The notes beneath the pieces were generated by a model. The model searched no databases. It saw nothing but the letters and a program-made list of their open reading frames with translations, and was not told the DNA's origin. The translations under genes were made by a program, and so were the position numbers. This document shows, piece by piece, positions 43,691 to 52,715 of a stretch of DNA of 64,000 nt (within the stretch, counting starts at the first letter, position 1; every line of letters starts with the position of its first letter). Source of the stretch: an uncultured Prevotellaceae bacterium (GTDB lineage: Bacteria > Bacteroidota > Bacteroidia > Bacteroidales > Bacteroidaceae); contig OMXV01000009.1 of NCBI GenBank assembly GCA_900315075.1, positions 62,001-126,000 on the forward strand, in the 5' to 3' direction.

Positions 43691-46051
43691 ATGAAACCAT
43701 TCAAATCTCTGTTGATTCTTACTTGTATGATGGGTGCTATGGCAAGTTGTGATACACCCGAGACCATTGCTCAATGGTATCCTCGCTTTGTAGAGCCGCG
43801 TATCGGAACGGCTCATTGTCGTTACTTCCATTTTGCCCCTGGCGCCATGCCCTTCGGAATGGCTAAGCCAGGTCCCAGCACCAACGGACATTTAGGCAAC
43901 AAGGATGGTTGGGAGGCAACTGGCTATGACTATCGTGACGGTTCCATTGAAGGTTTCCCTTGTACCCACGAGTTTCAGGTGGGTGGCATTGTACTGATGC
44001 CAACCAATGGCCAACTGAAAACCGTACCAGGGGCTGTAGGTTCTGATGGTGAAGGCTATCGTTCCAAATTCTCACATAGCGAGGAAGTCGCCACAGCCGG
44101 CTATTACGCTGTCATGTTGCAGGATTATGGTATCAAGGCCGAAGTGACTGCCACCGAGCGTGTCGCTTTCCAGCGTTATACCTATCCTAAGTCGGAAGAG
44201 AGCCGAATCCTTTTTGATATAGGCAACCGTTCTGGTGAGAGTGGTGCAGTGAAGGATGCATACGTTAAAGTCAGTGAGGATGGCAAGACCATAGAAGGGT
44301 ATGTCATTACGCTGCCAGAGTATGTCAAGAAATATCAGCCGGGTGCTCAAGTACCCATTTATTTTTCTGCTGTTGTCGATAAGGATATTGCAGCTGTTGG
44401 TGCTTTCAATGGTAGGAACGTTCGCGAGGGTGAGAGAGTGGCAAACGGACCTGGTGCGGGTGTATATGTCACCTTTCCCACTGAAATGGACGAGAAGGTG
44501 ACTGTAGCTTTGGGTATTTCCTATACATCTATTGAGAATGCTCGTCTGAACCGCGATACAGAGGCTAAGAATATGACATTCGATAAAGCTCGTGAACTAA
44601 ACCAAAAAATTTGGCAAGAGATGTTGGGCCGAATAGATGTCAGGTTCGCCAAAGAGGATGACATGAGGAAATTTTACACTGGTCTTTATCATGCCATTTT
44701 AGGTCGTGGCCTTTGCAGTGATGTGAACGGAGCTTATCCTCGTCACGACGGTAGCGTCGGTCTGCTACCCATGAAGCATGGTAAGCCTATACATAATATG
44801 TATAATACTGATGCATTCTGGGGTGGTCAATGGAATTTGGGACAGTTGTGGATTCTGGCTTATCCTGAATACACATCAGATTATATTAGTTCTCATCTAC
44901 AGTTTTTTAAGGATGCTGGTTGGATGGGTGATGGCTTGGCTAACTGTAGGTATGTATCGGGGGTGGGAACCAATCAACTACCGCTTCTCATCAATGCGGC
45001 TTACCAGTGCGGTATCCGCGACTTCGATGTGGACCTGGCATACGAGGCTTGCCGAAAGAATGAATTGGATGGCGATGACCGCCCGTTTGGAGCAGGTAAA
45101 TCAGATACCAAGGAGTTTGTACAGTATGGTTATGTACCGCATGTGGAAAATGCCGACGGACCGGCCGAGAAGTTCCGTTTCTCAGCATCTCACACATTGG
45201 AATATTCCTTCACATCTTGGGCTACGGCTCAACTTGCAAAGGCGCTTGGTAAACCCGAATACGAACAATTGATGAGCCTTTCCAAGGGTTGGGAGCGCAT
45301 CTACGATGATAGGGAAAATTTCATGCACCCCAAGGATGCTGAAGGCAATTTCATTCCCAATTTCGACCCAATGGAGGTATGGCGTGGATTTCAGGAAGGC
45401 AATGCCTGGCAATATACCTTCTATGTGCCTCATGATGCCAAGGCATTAGTGGCAAAAGTTGGCGAGGAAGAATTTAATGCCCGTCTGGATAGCATTTTTA
45501 CCCTTTCACAGCCAAAAATTTTCAGCGGTGGTACCGAGGTGGGTGCATTTGCTGGTTTGAAAACTCTCTATAATCAGGGAAACCAGCCTTGTCTCCATAT
45601 TTCCTGGCTTTTCAATGAAGCTAACCGCCCATCCAAAACCCAGAAATGGGTTCGTGCTATCCTCGATGAATTTTATGGTACCGATGGCATTCACGGATAT
45701 GGCTACGGACAGGATGAGGATCAGGGACAGCTGGGCGCATGGTACGTCATTTCCAGTATTGGACTCTTCAGCGTGTCGGGTCTCAATGACATCAAACCTG
45801 CCTTTTCACTGGGTAGTCCGCTTTTCAATAGAATCACCATTCACTTAAGCGATAAATACTACTCTGGTAAGAACTTCACAATAACCACTTATGAATCCCT
45901 CAAAGCTATACCCAAGGACGGTGAAATATATGTACAAGAGTATCGTCTCAATGGCAAGAAAGTCACCGATCCGCACATCTATTTCTCGGATGTGGTAAAG
46001 GGGGGTAAGTTAAAAATTAAGATGGGGAAACAGCCGAAAGATAAATATTGA
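43691..46051 (+). CDS. GH92 alpha-mannosidase, lipoprotein
   Basis: The 786-residue protein has a lipoprotein signal (MASC, Cys20), so it should be lipid-anchored in the periplasm or at the surface. GH92 hallmarks are PRIGTAHCRYFHFAPGAMPFGM near the N-terminus, HEFQVGGIVLMP, MYNTDAFWGGQWNLG, LFNEANRPSKTQKWVR and the C-terminal DEDQGQLGAWYV. The family removes alpha-mannose with calcium by inversion, typically from N-glycans or mannans. It stands alone, with the xylanase divergent upstream. Confidence 0.92.
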   Translation: MKPFKSLLILTCMMGAMASCDTPETIAQWYPRFVEPRIGTAHCRYFHFAPGAMPFGMAKPGPSTNGHLGNKDGWEATGYDYRDGSIEGFPCTHEFQVGGIVLMPTNGQLKTVPGAVGSDGEGYRSKFSHSEEVATAGYYAVMLQDYGIKAEVTATERVAFQRYTYPKSEESRILFDIGNRSGESGAVKDAYVKVSEDGKTIEGYVITLPEYVKKYQPGAQVPIYFSAVVDKDIAAVGAFNGRNVREGERVANGPGAGVYVTFPTEMDEKVTVALGISYTSIENARLNRDTEAKNMTFDKARELNQKIWQEMLGRIDVRFAKEDDMRKFYTGLYHAILGRGLCSDVNGAYPRHDGSVGLLPMKHGKPIHNMYNTDAFWGGQWNLGQLWILAYPEYTSDYISSHLQFFKDAGWMGDGLANCRYVSGVGTNQLPLLINAAYQCGIRDFDVDLAYEACRKNELDGDDRPFGAGKSDTKEFVQYGYVPHVENADGPAEKFRFSASHTLEYSFTSWATAQLAKALGKPEYEQLMSLSKGWERIYDDRENFMHPKDAEGNFIPNFDPMEVWRGFQEGNAWQYTFYVPHDAKALVAKVGEEEFNARLDSIFTLSQPKIFSGGTEVGAFAGLKTLYNQGNQPCLHISWLFNEANRPSKTQKWVRAILDEFYGTDGIHGYGYGQDEDQGQLGAWYVISSIGLFSVSGLNDIKPAFSLGSPLFNRITIHLSDKYYSGKNFTITTYESLKAIPKDGEIYVQEYRLNGKKVTDPHIYFSDVVKGGKLKIKMGKQPKDKY

Positions 46052-46157
46052 AGTTTCGTAAATCCTCAACTTCTAAGTTATGAGGCTATGAGGTGAAATT
46101 TGTTCAAACGTATCGTTAGCCTGTTGAGGGCGTTAGTTTAGTATGTATGTTTTGGGG

Positions 46158-47453
46158 TTATAGCCAAGGGCTGAGCAGGTGTGCAAACCATGCACGGGTC
46201 TTTTGCCATCTGGTGCGGAATTGGTTCCATGATTCTTGTGTAAGACGGAAACTATGGTGTTTGTCTCGCTCAAAGAGATTATCCATTTCGCGCGTTGTAT
46301 AGGGGTCAAGCATCACGGCGTTAGCCTCATAGTCCCATCGCAGGCTGCGGGCGTTGAGATTGGCACTGCCTAAAGTACAAAATTTTCCATCTACCATCAT
46401 GATTTTTGTATGATGGAATCCTGGTTCGTAAATCCATACATTTGCACCTTTTTTCATCAATTTGTGTGCGTTATAGAATCCACAGTCTGGTGTGAGAGGA
46501 ATATCGCTCTTGGCTGATAGCATGATTTCCACTTTCAAACCCCGCTTAAGAGCATTGCGAAGCGCCTTTTTCACACTATGTGTCAGGGTGAAATACGGAT
46601 TGATAATCTTGATACTATCCTGGGCGTCGTTGATGGCATCGACGTAGAATTTCCTGATAATTTTGTTGGTTATACGGGGCTCTCGGTTAATAATCCCAAC
46701 CATTTTATTGCCAGCGGTGACTGATGTGTCGGGTTTCAAGTTTGTGATATGTCCATCGTTGGCACTACCTTGAAAATACTGCTCACCATCAAACTTGTTC
46801 TCACTGGTTTGATTCCAGATTTTCTGAAAAATGCGTTGCAGGGTGTTCACCTCCTCACCTTCAATGCGGCAGTGCATATCGTGCCATTCACCCACCACCT
46901 CGGTGCCATTGATGTAATAGTCGGCCACATTCATACCGCCTGTATAGGCTATCATTCCATCGATGACGACGATTTTTCGGTGGTCGCGGCTGAAGACATG
47001 GTTGATCCATGGAAAACGGATAGGGTCAAACTCATAAATCTCTATTCCCATACGTCTGATTTCCCTCAAGTGTTCTTTCCGGAGTGGTTGGTTGTTGGAG
47101 TCATTGCCGAACCCGTCAAACAATGCACGCACTTCCACTCCTTCCTTCACTTTCTCACCAAGTAAATTGAAAAGCAGACGGGCGATGGAATCGTTGCGGA
47201 AATTGAAATATTCTAAATGGACACTGCTCTTAGCCTGGCGGATGGCGGTAAACATATCGTCGAATTTCTCTTGACCATTCAATAGCAGGGTGACGGAGTT
47301 GTTGTGCGAGAATGTAATACCCTCGTCGCGTAGTTGTGCTACAATAAGTGAATCACTTCCCTGTGATAAAGCACAGAGAGTGTAAAAAAACAAAAATATA
47401 GATGTGGCAGCTCTTTTAGCAATGTCTCTCATGGCGTAATGTATCCGTAACAT
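46158..47453 (-). CDS. Phospholipase D / cardiolipin-synthase-like protein
   Basis: The 431-residue protein has two HKD motifs: HRKIVVID (His158, Lys160, Asp165) and HTKIMMVD (His348, Lys350, Asp355). The N-terminus has one hydrophobic segment (SIFLFFYTLCALS, about 18-30), a signal or anchor; Met8 is an alternative start. The two-domain layout fits cardiolipin synthase, which joins two phosphatidylglycerols, but other phosphatidyl transfers are possible. It is last in the mscS-kdsA-kdsD-PLD run, 17 bases after kdsD. Confidence 0.87.
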   Translation of the reverse strand: MLRIHYAMRDIAKRAATSIFLFFYTLCALSQGSDSLIVAQLRDEGITFSHNNSVTLLLNGQEKFDDMFTAIRQAKSSVHLEYFNFRNDSIARLLFNLLGEKVKEGVEVRALFDGFGNDSNNQPLRKEHLREIRRMGIEIYEFDPIRFPWINHVFSRDHRKIVVIDGMIAYTGGMNVADYYINGTEVVGEWHDMHCRIEGEEVNTLQRIFQKIWNQTSENKFDGEQYFQGSANDGHITNLKPDTSVTAGNKMVGIINREPRITNKIIRKFYVDAINDAQDSIKIINPYFTLTHSVKKALRNALKRGLKVEIMLSAKSDIPLTPDCGFYNAHKLMKKGANVWIYEPGFHHTKIMMVDGKFCTLGSANLNARSLRWDYEANAVMLDPYTTREMDNLFERDKHHSFRLTQESWNQFRTRWQKTRAWFAHLLSPWL

Positions 47454-47470
47454 GCTTCTTCTTGTAAATA

Positions 47471-48448
47471 TTATAGCATACAGCGATAATGATCGACAAT
47501 GCCCAATAAATGCATCTCCTGATCTACAACGAGCACAGAGTGCACCTTGTATTTATTCATGATGCGCTGAACCTCAGTGATTTTTGTGGTGGGTGAAACG
47601 CATTTGGGGGTGGTGGTCATGATGTCGCTGACTGTTTTGTCAAAGAATTCCGACTGCCACCTCTCCATTGCCCGGCGGATGTCGCCATCGGTGATAATTC
47701 CTTCCACTTTATCATTGCATAACGACACACCTAAACCCAATTTGCCTTTGCTTACATGGATGATGGCCTCACCCAGGTGCATATCAGAGGGGATGATGGG
47801 CAGCTCGTCGGTTTTCATCACGTCTTGTGCCGTGGTGAGTAGCCGTTTGCCTAATTCACCACCTGGATGGAACTGGGCAAAATCGCGAGGTTTGAAGTCG
47901 CGTACTTGCATTAATGCCACGGCAATGGCATCGCCCATGGCCAGTGCGGCTGTGGTGCTGCTGGTGGGGGCGAGATTGAGTGGACATGCTTCGCGTTCAA
48001 CCTTCACTAAGATATGTGCTGTGGAATATTTCGCCAACAACGAGTCAGGGTTACCTGTCATTGCAATGATAGGGATATGGTTGTGAAGGACGATGGGTAT
48101 AAACCTGAGCAGTTCGTCGGTCTGTCCAGAGTTGCTGAGTGCCAACACAATGTCGTCGGGAGTCATCACCCCTAAATCACCGTGATACACGTCTAAAGGG
48201 TTGATAAAGAATGCTGGTGTGCCAGTGCTGGAGAGTGTGGCAGCGATTTTTGCACCTATGTTGCCGCTTTTGCCTACGCCGGTGACGATGACTTTGCCTT
48301 TGCAATGGAAAATCATCTCCACTGCATGGTCAAAATTCTCGTCCAATTGTCCGACGAGATCGTTGATAGCGTGTGCCTCGTCCGTGAGGCATTGGATGGC
48401 GAAGCCGCGAGCCATGGCCAGGCGCTCTGTGATAGATTGATGCTGCAT
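47471..48448 (-). CDS. kdsD: Arabinose-5-phosphate isomerase (KpsF/GutQ/KdsD family)
   Basis: I place the start at ATG 48448 (MQHQSITERLAMARG), 4 bases after the kdsA stop. The longer open frame would run back into kdsA. The 325-residue protein has a SIS domain (GKVIVTGVGKSGNIGAKIAA, SGQTDELLR) and two CBS domains (DVMKTDELPII and DIMTTTPKCVSP). It makes arabinose-5-phosphate for Kdo. The coupling to kdsA supports the role. Confidence 0.94.
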   Translation of the reverse strand: MQHQSITERLAMARGFAIQCLTDEAHAINDLVGQLDENFDHAVEMIFHCKGKVIVTGVGKSGNIGAKIAATLSSTGTPAFFINPLDVYHGDLGVMTPDDIVLALSNSGQTDELLRFIPIVLHNHIPIIAMTGNPDSLLAKYSTAHILVKVEREACPLNLAPTSSTTAALAMGDAIAVALMQVRDFKPRDFAQFHPGGELGKRLLTTAQDVMKTDELPIIPSDMHLGEAIIHVSKGKLGLGVSLCNDKVEGIITDGDIRRAMERWQSEFFDKTVSDIMTTTPKCVSPTTKITEVQRIMNKYKVHSVLVVDQEMHLLGIVDHYRCML

Positions 48449-48452
48449 GTTT

Positions 48453-49205
48453 TTAGTTGAGAATATTTTTGACAACGTTTTCAAGGTCTGACAACTGTAG
48501 CATGTTAGGACCGTCGCTAAGTGCATGGTCAGGGTTGGGGTGGACTTCCATGAAGTAGCCAGTGGCACCAAATGCCTTGGCTGCCATTGCCATTTGTGGT
48601 ACAAAGCGACGGTCGCCTGTTGTGCGTCCGTCTCCAGCCCCTGGACGCTGTACACTGTGTGTACAGTCCATAATGACTGTGCTCACGATATCGAGCATGT
48701 CGGCTATGTTGCGGAAATCTACTACCAGATTGTTGTAACCGTAGATGTTGCCCCGCTCCGTAAGCCACACCTCGTTGGCTCCGGCATCGAGTGCTTTTTC
48801 CACGGGGTAGCGCATGTCGCGGCCGCTGAGAAACTGTGCTTTCTTGATATTTATAATGCGTCCAGTGCGAGCCGCGGCTGTCAATAGGTCGGTCTGACGG
48901 CATAGGAAGGCTGGGATTTGCAGCACGTCGGCCACTTCTGCCGCTGGTGTTGCTTGATAACTCTCATGGATGTCGGTGAGAATGCGAAGCCCGTATGCCG
49001 ACTTGATGTCTGTGAGCATTTGCAAACCACGCTCCAGTCCTGGTCCGCGGTAGGAGGTGATAGAGGTTCGGTTGGCTTTGTCGAATGAGGCTTTAAAAAT
49101 GATGTCGATGTCATAGAGCGAGTTCAAACGGGTGATCTCTTCCGCGACAGTCTGGAGGAGAACCTCAGATTCAATGACGCATGGACCTGCGATGATGGTT
49201 GGCAT
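48453..49205 (-). CDS. kdsA: 3-deoxy-8-phosphooctulonate (Kdo-8-P) synthase
   Basis: The 250-residue enzyme condenses arabinose-5-phosphate with PEP for lipopolysaccharide core synthesis. Motifs are IIAGPCVIES, FKASFDKANRTS, SYRGPGLERGL, ILTDIHES, NIKKAQFLSG, DCTHSVQRPGA and MEVHPNPDHALSDGPN. It is slightly shorter than enterobacterial KdsA at the N-terminus, as is common in this phylum. It lies between mscS and kdsD with gaps of 26 and 4 bases. Confidence 0.96.
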   Translation of the reverse strand: MPTIIAGPCVIESEVLLQTVAEEITRLNSLYDIDIIFKASFDKANRTSITSYRGPGLERGLQMLTDIKSAYGLRILTDIHESYQATPAAEVADVLQIPAFLCRQTDLLTAAARTGRIINIKKAQFLSGRDMRYPVEKALDAGANEVWLTERGNIYGYNNLVVDFRNIADMLDIVSTVIMDCTHSVQRPGAGDGRTTGDRRFVPQMAMAAKAFGATGYFMEVHPNPDHALSDGPNMLQLSDLENVVKNILN

Positions 49206-49231
49206 GATATATGGGGGATGTTTTTGGTGGT

Positions 49232-51598
49232 TTATGAAATTTCTTTGTTCTCGATGATTCTGATGTCTCGCTGTGGGAATGGGATGGTGATGCCGTTCTT
49301 GTTGAGAGTGTCATATATACATTCCATAATCTGACAGTCGTTGGTGTACTGTGTAAGCACAGGCACCCATACCAGAACTTGCAGATTGACACTATTGTCG
49401 CCAAATTCACGTAGAAGCACGCTCACATCATGTGTTTTATCAATGAAGTCGAGCTGCGAAACTGACTCTGTCAGCAGTTTGCGTGTCTTTTCGATATCTG
49501 TCCCGTATGCCACGCCTACGTTGAGTAAATGCATCTCATAGCCATGATTCTTGGTCATGTTCTTGTAGTTCTTGTTGAAAAGCTGGCTGTTCTGAAATGC
49601 GATAATCGAACCGTCGATGGCTTCAATCATGGTGCTTGTATAGCTGATGGAGTTTACACGGCCACGGATGCCGTCGCAGACTATCAAATCGCCCACTTTC
49701 AGACGACCTGTCATCAATGAGATTCCATAGTAGATATTCTCCAGAATGTCTTTGGATGCAAAACCGATACCAGTGGAGAGACCTCCGGACACTACTACCA
49801 GCCATGTGTTGTCAACGTGGCAGATGGCAAGGCTCACAATCAGCCAAAGTCCCCATACCAATATCTGTATCAGATTCTTTCCCATCACAAAACGGCTCTC
49901 GGCGCTTGTGGGGTCTTTCTGCACATAATAGTGCTTCAGCAAGGCCTTGGCAGTTTGATTTATCCATGAGAATAGCATCCAGAGCACCACCACGATGGCA
50001 ATATTGAGGATACTGATGGTAATATTGGGAGAGTCGATAAAGCGATAGGTAAATACTTGCCAGGTAGTGTCGCTCAAGTTAAAAACCGACGCTGCCCAAT
50101 ATACGGCCAATAATACAGAGATGACACCTAAGGAGGGTAGCAGTACTTTGTAGAGCAGGTGATAGAACCATGAAGTTGTGACGGGCTGGTCGTTGAAGTT
50201 ATGTTTCTCACCGTATCTCTTAATCCATGAACGTAAGCAAGTGATGGTCAATATACATGTTAGCTGCATAATCCACCAAATGAGCAACTGTACACTGAGC
50301 AGAGTATAACCAATCCATGAACTCACTACGGATACCACGAACACAATGAGCGACACGTATGTGTAGAGGATGTCGGAGCGGGGAATGTTGTGGTTGTACT
50401 TTTTGATGACAAGCCATTGCCAGATGGCGCATAAAAATAGGATGGGTGGAAATGTCAGATTTACCAGTTCGTTGGGAATCAATACGATACGAAATGATAT
50501 GACAATAAATCCGATGACTACTAAAGGCGCGTAGATGCGTAGGGCACTCTTAATCTGACTACCATTGAGGCGCAGTAGCAATGATATCAAAATGACACTA
50601 AGTAGCCAGGCGTATTGCGTGAGTAAGCCATTGGCCATAATGAAGAAATTCTGGTTTAGCGTCATACGAAGCACCTGGAGGATAAGGGCAAAAGTGATGA
50701 CTGTCGTTGTCATCATGATGCATGTACGCCTTGCCACAAACTCTTCTGTGCGCAGACGTTGAGGAACCAAATAGCGCAGTGCAATAAAATTCACAATCAT
50801 AGCGAGTGCACCAAAAAGGAAGATGGTGACAAAGAGCACAATAATGACACGACTGTCCCATTGCGACTGCACTTTCTTGTAAGGTTCGTATTTTTCCACC
50901 ATAGTCTCTTTAGTCTGAGACCAGTGGTTGCCTATATTCTTGAGAATGCTGAAGTAATTCTCTCCGCCATTGATGAAAATATTGCTTTGAATTTCCTCAA
51001 AACGCTTGTTGGCATAATCATTAAGGCTTTTCAAACGTTCTTCGGTTTGTTTGTAGATTTCGATATACTCGCTCATACTCTGCCTGTTCTCCTGAAGAGT
51101 CCGGAGAATGCTCACACTAAGTGTCAGGCATACATTCCAGTCGGTCTTTGCTTGTTCCGAGAGTCCACGTGTGCTGATATGGTTGAGGCTGGTGGCAAGG
51201 CTGTCATAGCGTGCTATCTCTGTATCAATCTGGTTGATACCATTGCGAAAAGGCAGGATGGTTCGATGATAGTCTTTGTAGAGGTTGGTGGCTTCATTGC
51301 ATGCGTAGGTCATGTCGAAAACGTATCCTGGCTTCTGTGAATAGAGCATCAATTCAGTCTGGTTACTTTTGCGAGAAATAGCTATCAGTTTACCGATGAC
51401 TTGCTCTCGCATACGTTTATTCCCGCTTACATCATTAAGCAGGGCGTTGTAGAAATTGGTCATCTCCTGGCGAAGGATAGAGAGCGTCTGTTCCAAATCG
51501 GCCTCCTTCAGTACTGCGTGGGAGGGTAGGCAGATACCGATGACAAACAACAAAACCAACGATATTTTTTTGATAATGGGGACTATGGACATTTCCAA
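49232..51598 (-). CDS. Large MscS-family mechanosensitive channel
   Basis: The 788-residue protein has an N-terminal signal/anchor (KKISLVLLFVIGICLPSHA), a periplasmic coiled-coil region (about 30-235), about ten membrane helices (about 245-610), and the C-terminal MscS pore/beta domain: TGIGFASKDILENIYYG, LKVGDLIVCDGIRGRV and STMIEAIDGSIIAFQNSQL. It releases solutes on osmotic downshock. Length fits the MscK-like class. It heads a minus-strand operon with kdsA, kdsD and the PLD gene, with a clear promoter 20 bases upstream. Confidence 0.9.
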   Translation of the reverse strand: MEMSIVPIIKKISLVLLFVIGICLPSHAVLKEADLEQTLSILRQEMTNFYNALLNDVSGNKRMREQVIGKLIAISRKSNQTELMLYSQKPGYVFDMTYACNEATNLYKDYHRTILPFRNGINQIDTEIARYDSLATSLNHISTRGLSEQAKTDWNVCLTLSVSILRTLQENRQSMSEYIEIYKQTEERLKSLNDYANKRFEEIQSNIFINGGENYFSILKNIGNHWSQTKETMVEKYEPYKKVQSQWDSRVIIVLFVTIFLFGALAMIVNFIALRYLVPQRLRTEEFVARRTCIMMTTTVITFALILQVLRMTLNQNFFIMANGLLTQYAWLLSVILISLLLRLNGSQIKSALRIYAPLVVIGFIVISFRIVLIPNELVNLTFPPILFLCAIWQWLVIKKYNHNIPRSDILYTYVSLIVFVVSVVSSWIGYTLLSVQLLIWWIMQLTCILTITCLRSWIKRYGEKHNFNDQPVTTSWFYHLLYKVLLPSLGVISVLLAVYWAASVFNLSDTTWQVFTYRFIDSPNITISILNIAIVVVLWMLFSWINQTAKALLKHYYVQKDPTSAESRFVMGKNLIQILVWGLWLIVSLAICHVDNTWLVVVSGGLSTGIGFASKDILENIYYGISLMTGRLKVGDLIVCDGIRGRVNSISYTSTMIEAIDGSIIAFQNSQLFNKNYKNMTKNHGYEMHLLNVGVAYGTDIEKTRKLLTESVSQLDFIDKTHDVSVLLREFGDNSVNLQVLVWVPVLTQYTNDCQIMECIYDTLNKNGITIPFPQRDIRIIENKEIS

Positions 51599-51623
51599 AT
51601 CGTATGCATGATGAATAATTCTG

Positions 51624-51631
51624 CAAAATTA
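51624..51631 (-). promoter_or_regulatory. Promoter of the mscS-kdsA-kdsD-PLD operon
   Basis: On the minus strand TTTTG, 19 bases, TAATTTTG is a full-consensus promoter. The ATG at 51598 is 25 bases after the box. Confidence 0.78.
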
Positions 51632-51693
51632 CGGTTTTTGGGAAAAAAGACAAAATAATTACTTTATTTTATTATTATAATATAGAAAAATGT

Positions 51694-51701
51694 TACCTTT
51701 G
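51694..51701 (+). promoter_or_regulatory. -7 box of the GlcNAc-kinase-like gene
   Basis: TACCTTTG followed by CAGTC matches the consensus, 94 bases before the ATG. The 8-bp repeat array lies in the leader. Confidence 0.55.
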
Positions 51702-51741
51702 CAGTCAATGGTAGAGGTAAGAGGCAAGTGATGTAATGTCC

Positions 51742-51789
51742 AAACTCCCAGACTCCCAGACTCCCAGACTCCCAAACTCCTAAACTCCT
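51742..51789 (+). repeat. Six 8-bp tandem repeats before the GlcNAc-kinase-like gene
   Basis: Units are AAACTCCC, then AGACTCCC three times, then AAACTCCT twice, with no gaps. The array ends 6 bases before the ATG at 51796. Confidence 0.92.
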
Positions 51790-51795
51790 AAAAAC

Positions 51796-52635
51796 ATGCT
51801 CCTCATTGCAGATAGCGGTAGCACTAAGACAGAATGGTCGTTAGTAAGAAAAGATGGTGAAACATTCAGCTTGTTCACACAAGGAATCAATCCTTTTTAT
51901 CAGACGGATGAGCAGATTGCTTGTATTCTCCGCCATGAATTGCTTGACAACATCGAGTGGGGGAGTGTTCTGCTGGAAGAGGTGTGTTTTTATGGCGCAG
52001 GGGTAAGGCCTGAGATGAAACCCCGAATCATACGTTTGCTGGCAGAAGTGCTGCATGTGGAGCATATCACGGTAGATTCCGACCTTGTGGGTGCCGCCAG
52101 GGCATTGTTTGGACACGATGAGGGGATTGCCTGTATTCTGGGCACTGGCTCCAACTCAGGCCTGTACGATGGCAGAGATGTTGTTGCCAATACCCCGCCG
52201 TTGGGATACATCCTCGGGGATGAGGGCAGTGGTGCTGTTTTAGGTAAGTTGTTTCTTGGGGCATTATTTAAAGGGCTGATGCCCAGTGATATGCGTGAGG
52301 ATTATGAGCGGCAGACAGGGCAGGCTGTGGCAGATGTCATTGAGGCAGTCTATCGTAAGCCGTTGCCCAATCGCTATTTGGCTCACACGTCGGAATATAT
52401 CCTGCAGCATATCGATGTGCCGGAAGTATCTGAATTGGTGATTGATAGTTTCCGACAGTTCTTTCGTCGCAACCTCACCCAATATCATCGTAGAGACTTG
52501 CCTGTCAGGGCGGTGGGCAGCGTAGCTTCATATTATAGCAAGTGGCTCACATTGGCAGCAGCGCAGGAAGGATATATAATTGATAGAATACTTAAAAACC
52601 CCATGCCGGGACTCATAGAGTTTCATATATCATAG
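51796..52635 (+). CDS. BadF/BadG-type ATPase, N-acetylglucosamine-kinase-like
   Basis: The 279-residue protein has the ASKHA-type phosphate motifs IADSGSTKTEWSLV (residues 4-17), GIACILGTGSNSGLYDG and LGYILGDEGSGAVLG. This combination fits eukaryote-like N-acetylglucosamine kinases in the BadF/BadG family. The likely role is cytosolic phosphorylation of an amino sugar, for example from wall recycling. Specificity is inferred. It has its own promoter and a six-unit repeat leader. Confidence 0.85.
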   Translation: MLLIADSGSTKTEWSLVRKDGETFSLFTQGINPFYQTDEQIACILRHELLDNIEWGSVLLEEVCFYGAGVRPEMKPRIIRLLAEVLHVEHITVDSDLVGAARALFGHDEGIACILGTGSNSGLYDGRDVVANTPPLGYILGDEGSGAVLGKLFLGALFKGLMPSDMREDYERQTGQAVADVIEAVYRKPLPNRYLAHTSEYILQHIDVPEVSELVIDSFRQFFRRNLTQYHRRDLPVRAVGSVASYYSKWLTLAAAQEGYIIDRILKNPMPGLIEFHIS

Positions 52636-52715
52636 CTTGATTGACGAAGATAAAAATATAGCCTGCTTTTTGTTCTGGATATACAATAACCGTAAGACAA
52701 TAACTCCGCATTTTT

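Noticed and set aside
48449-48655. N-terminal extension of the kdsD frame
   Set aside because: The extra 69 codons overlap the end of kdsA on the same strand, and the family start (MQHQSITERLA) is at 48448.
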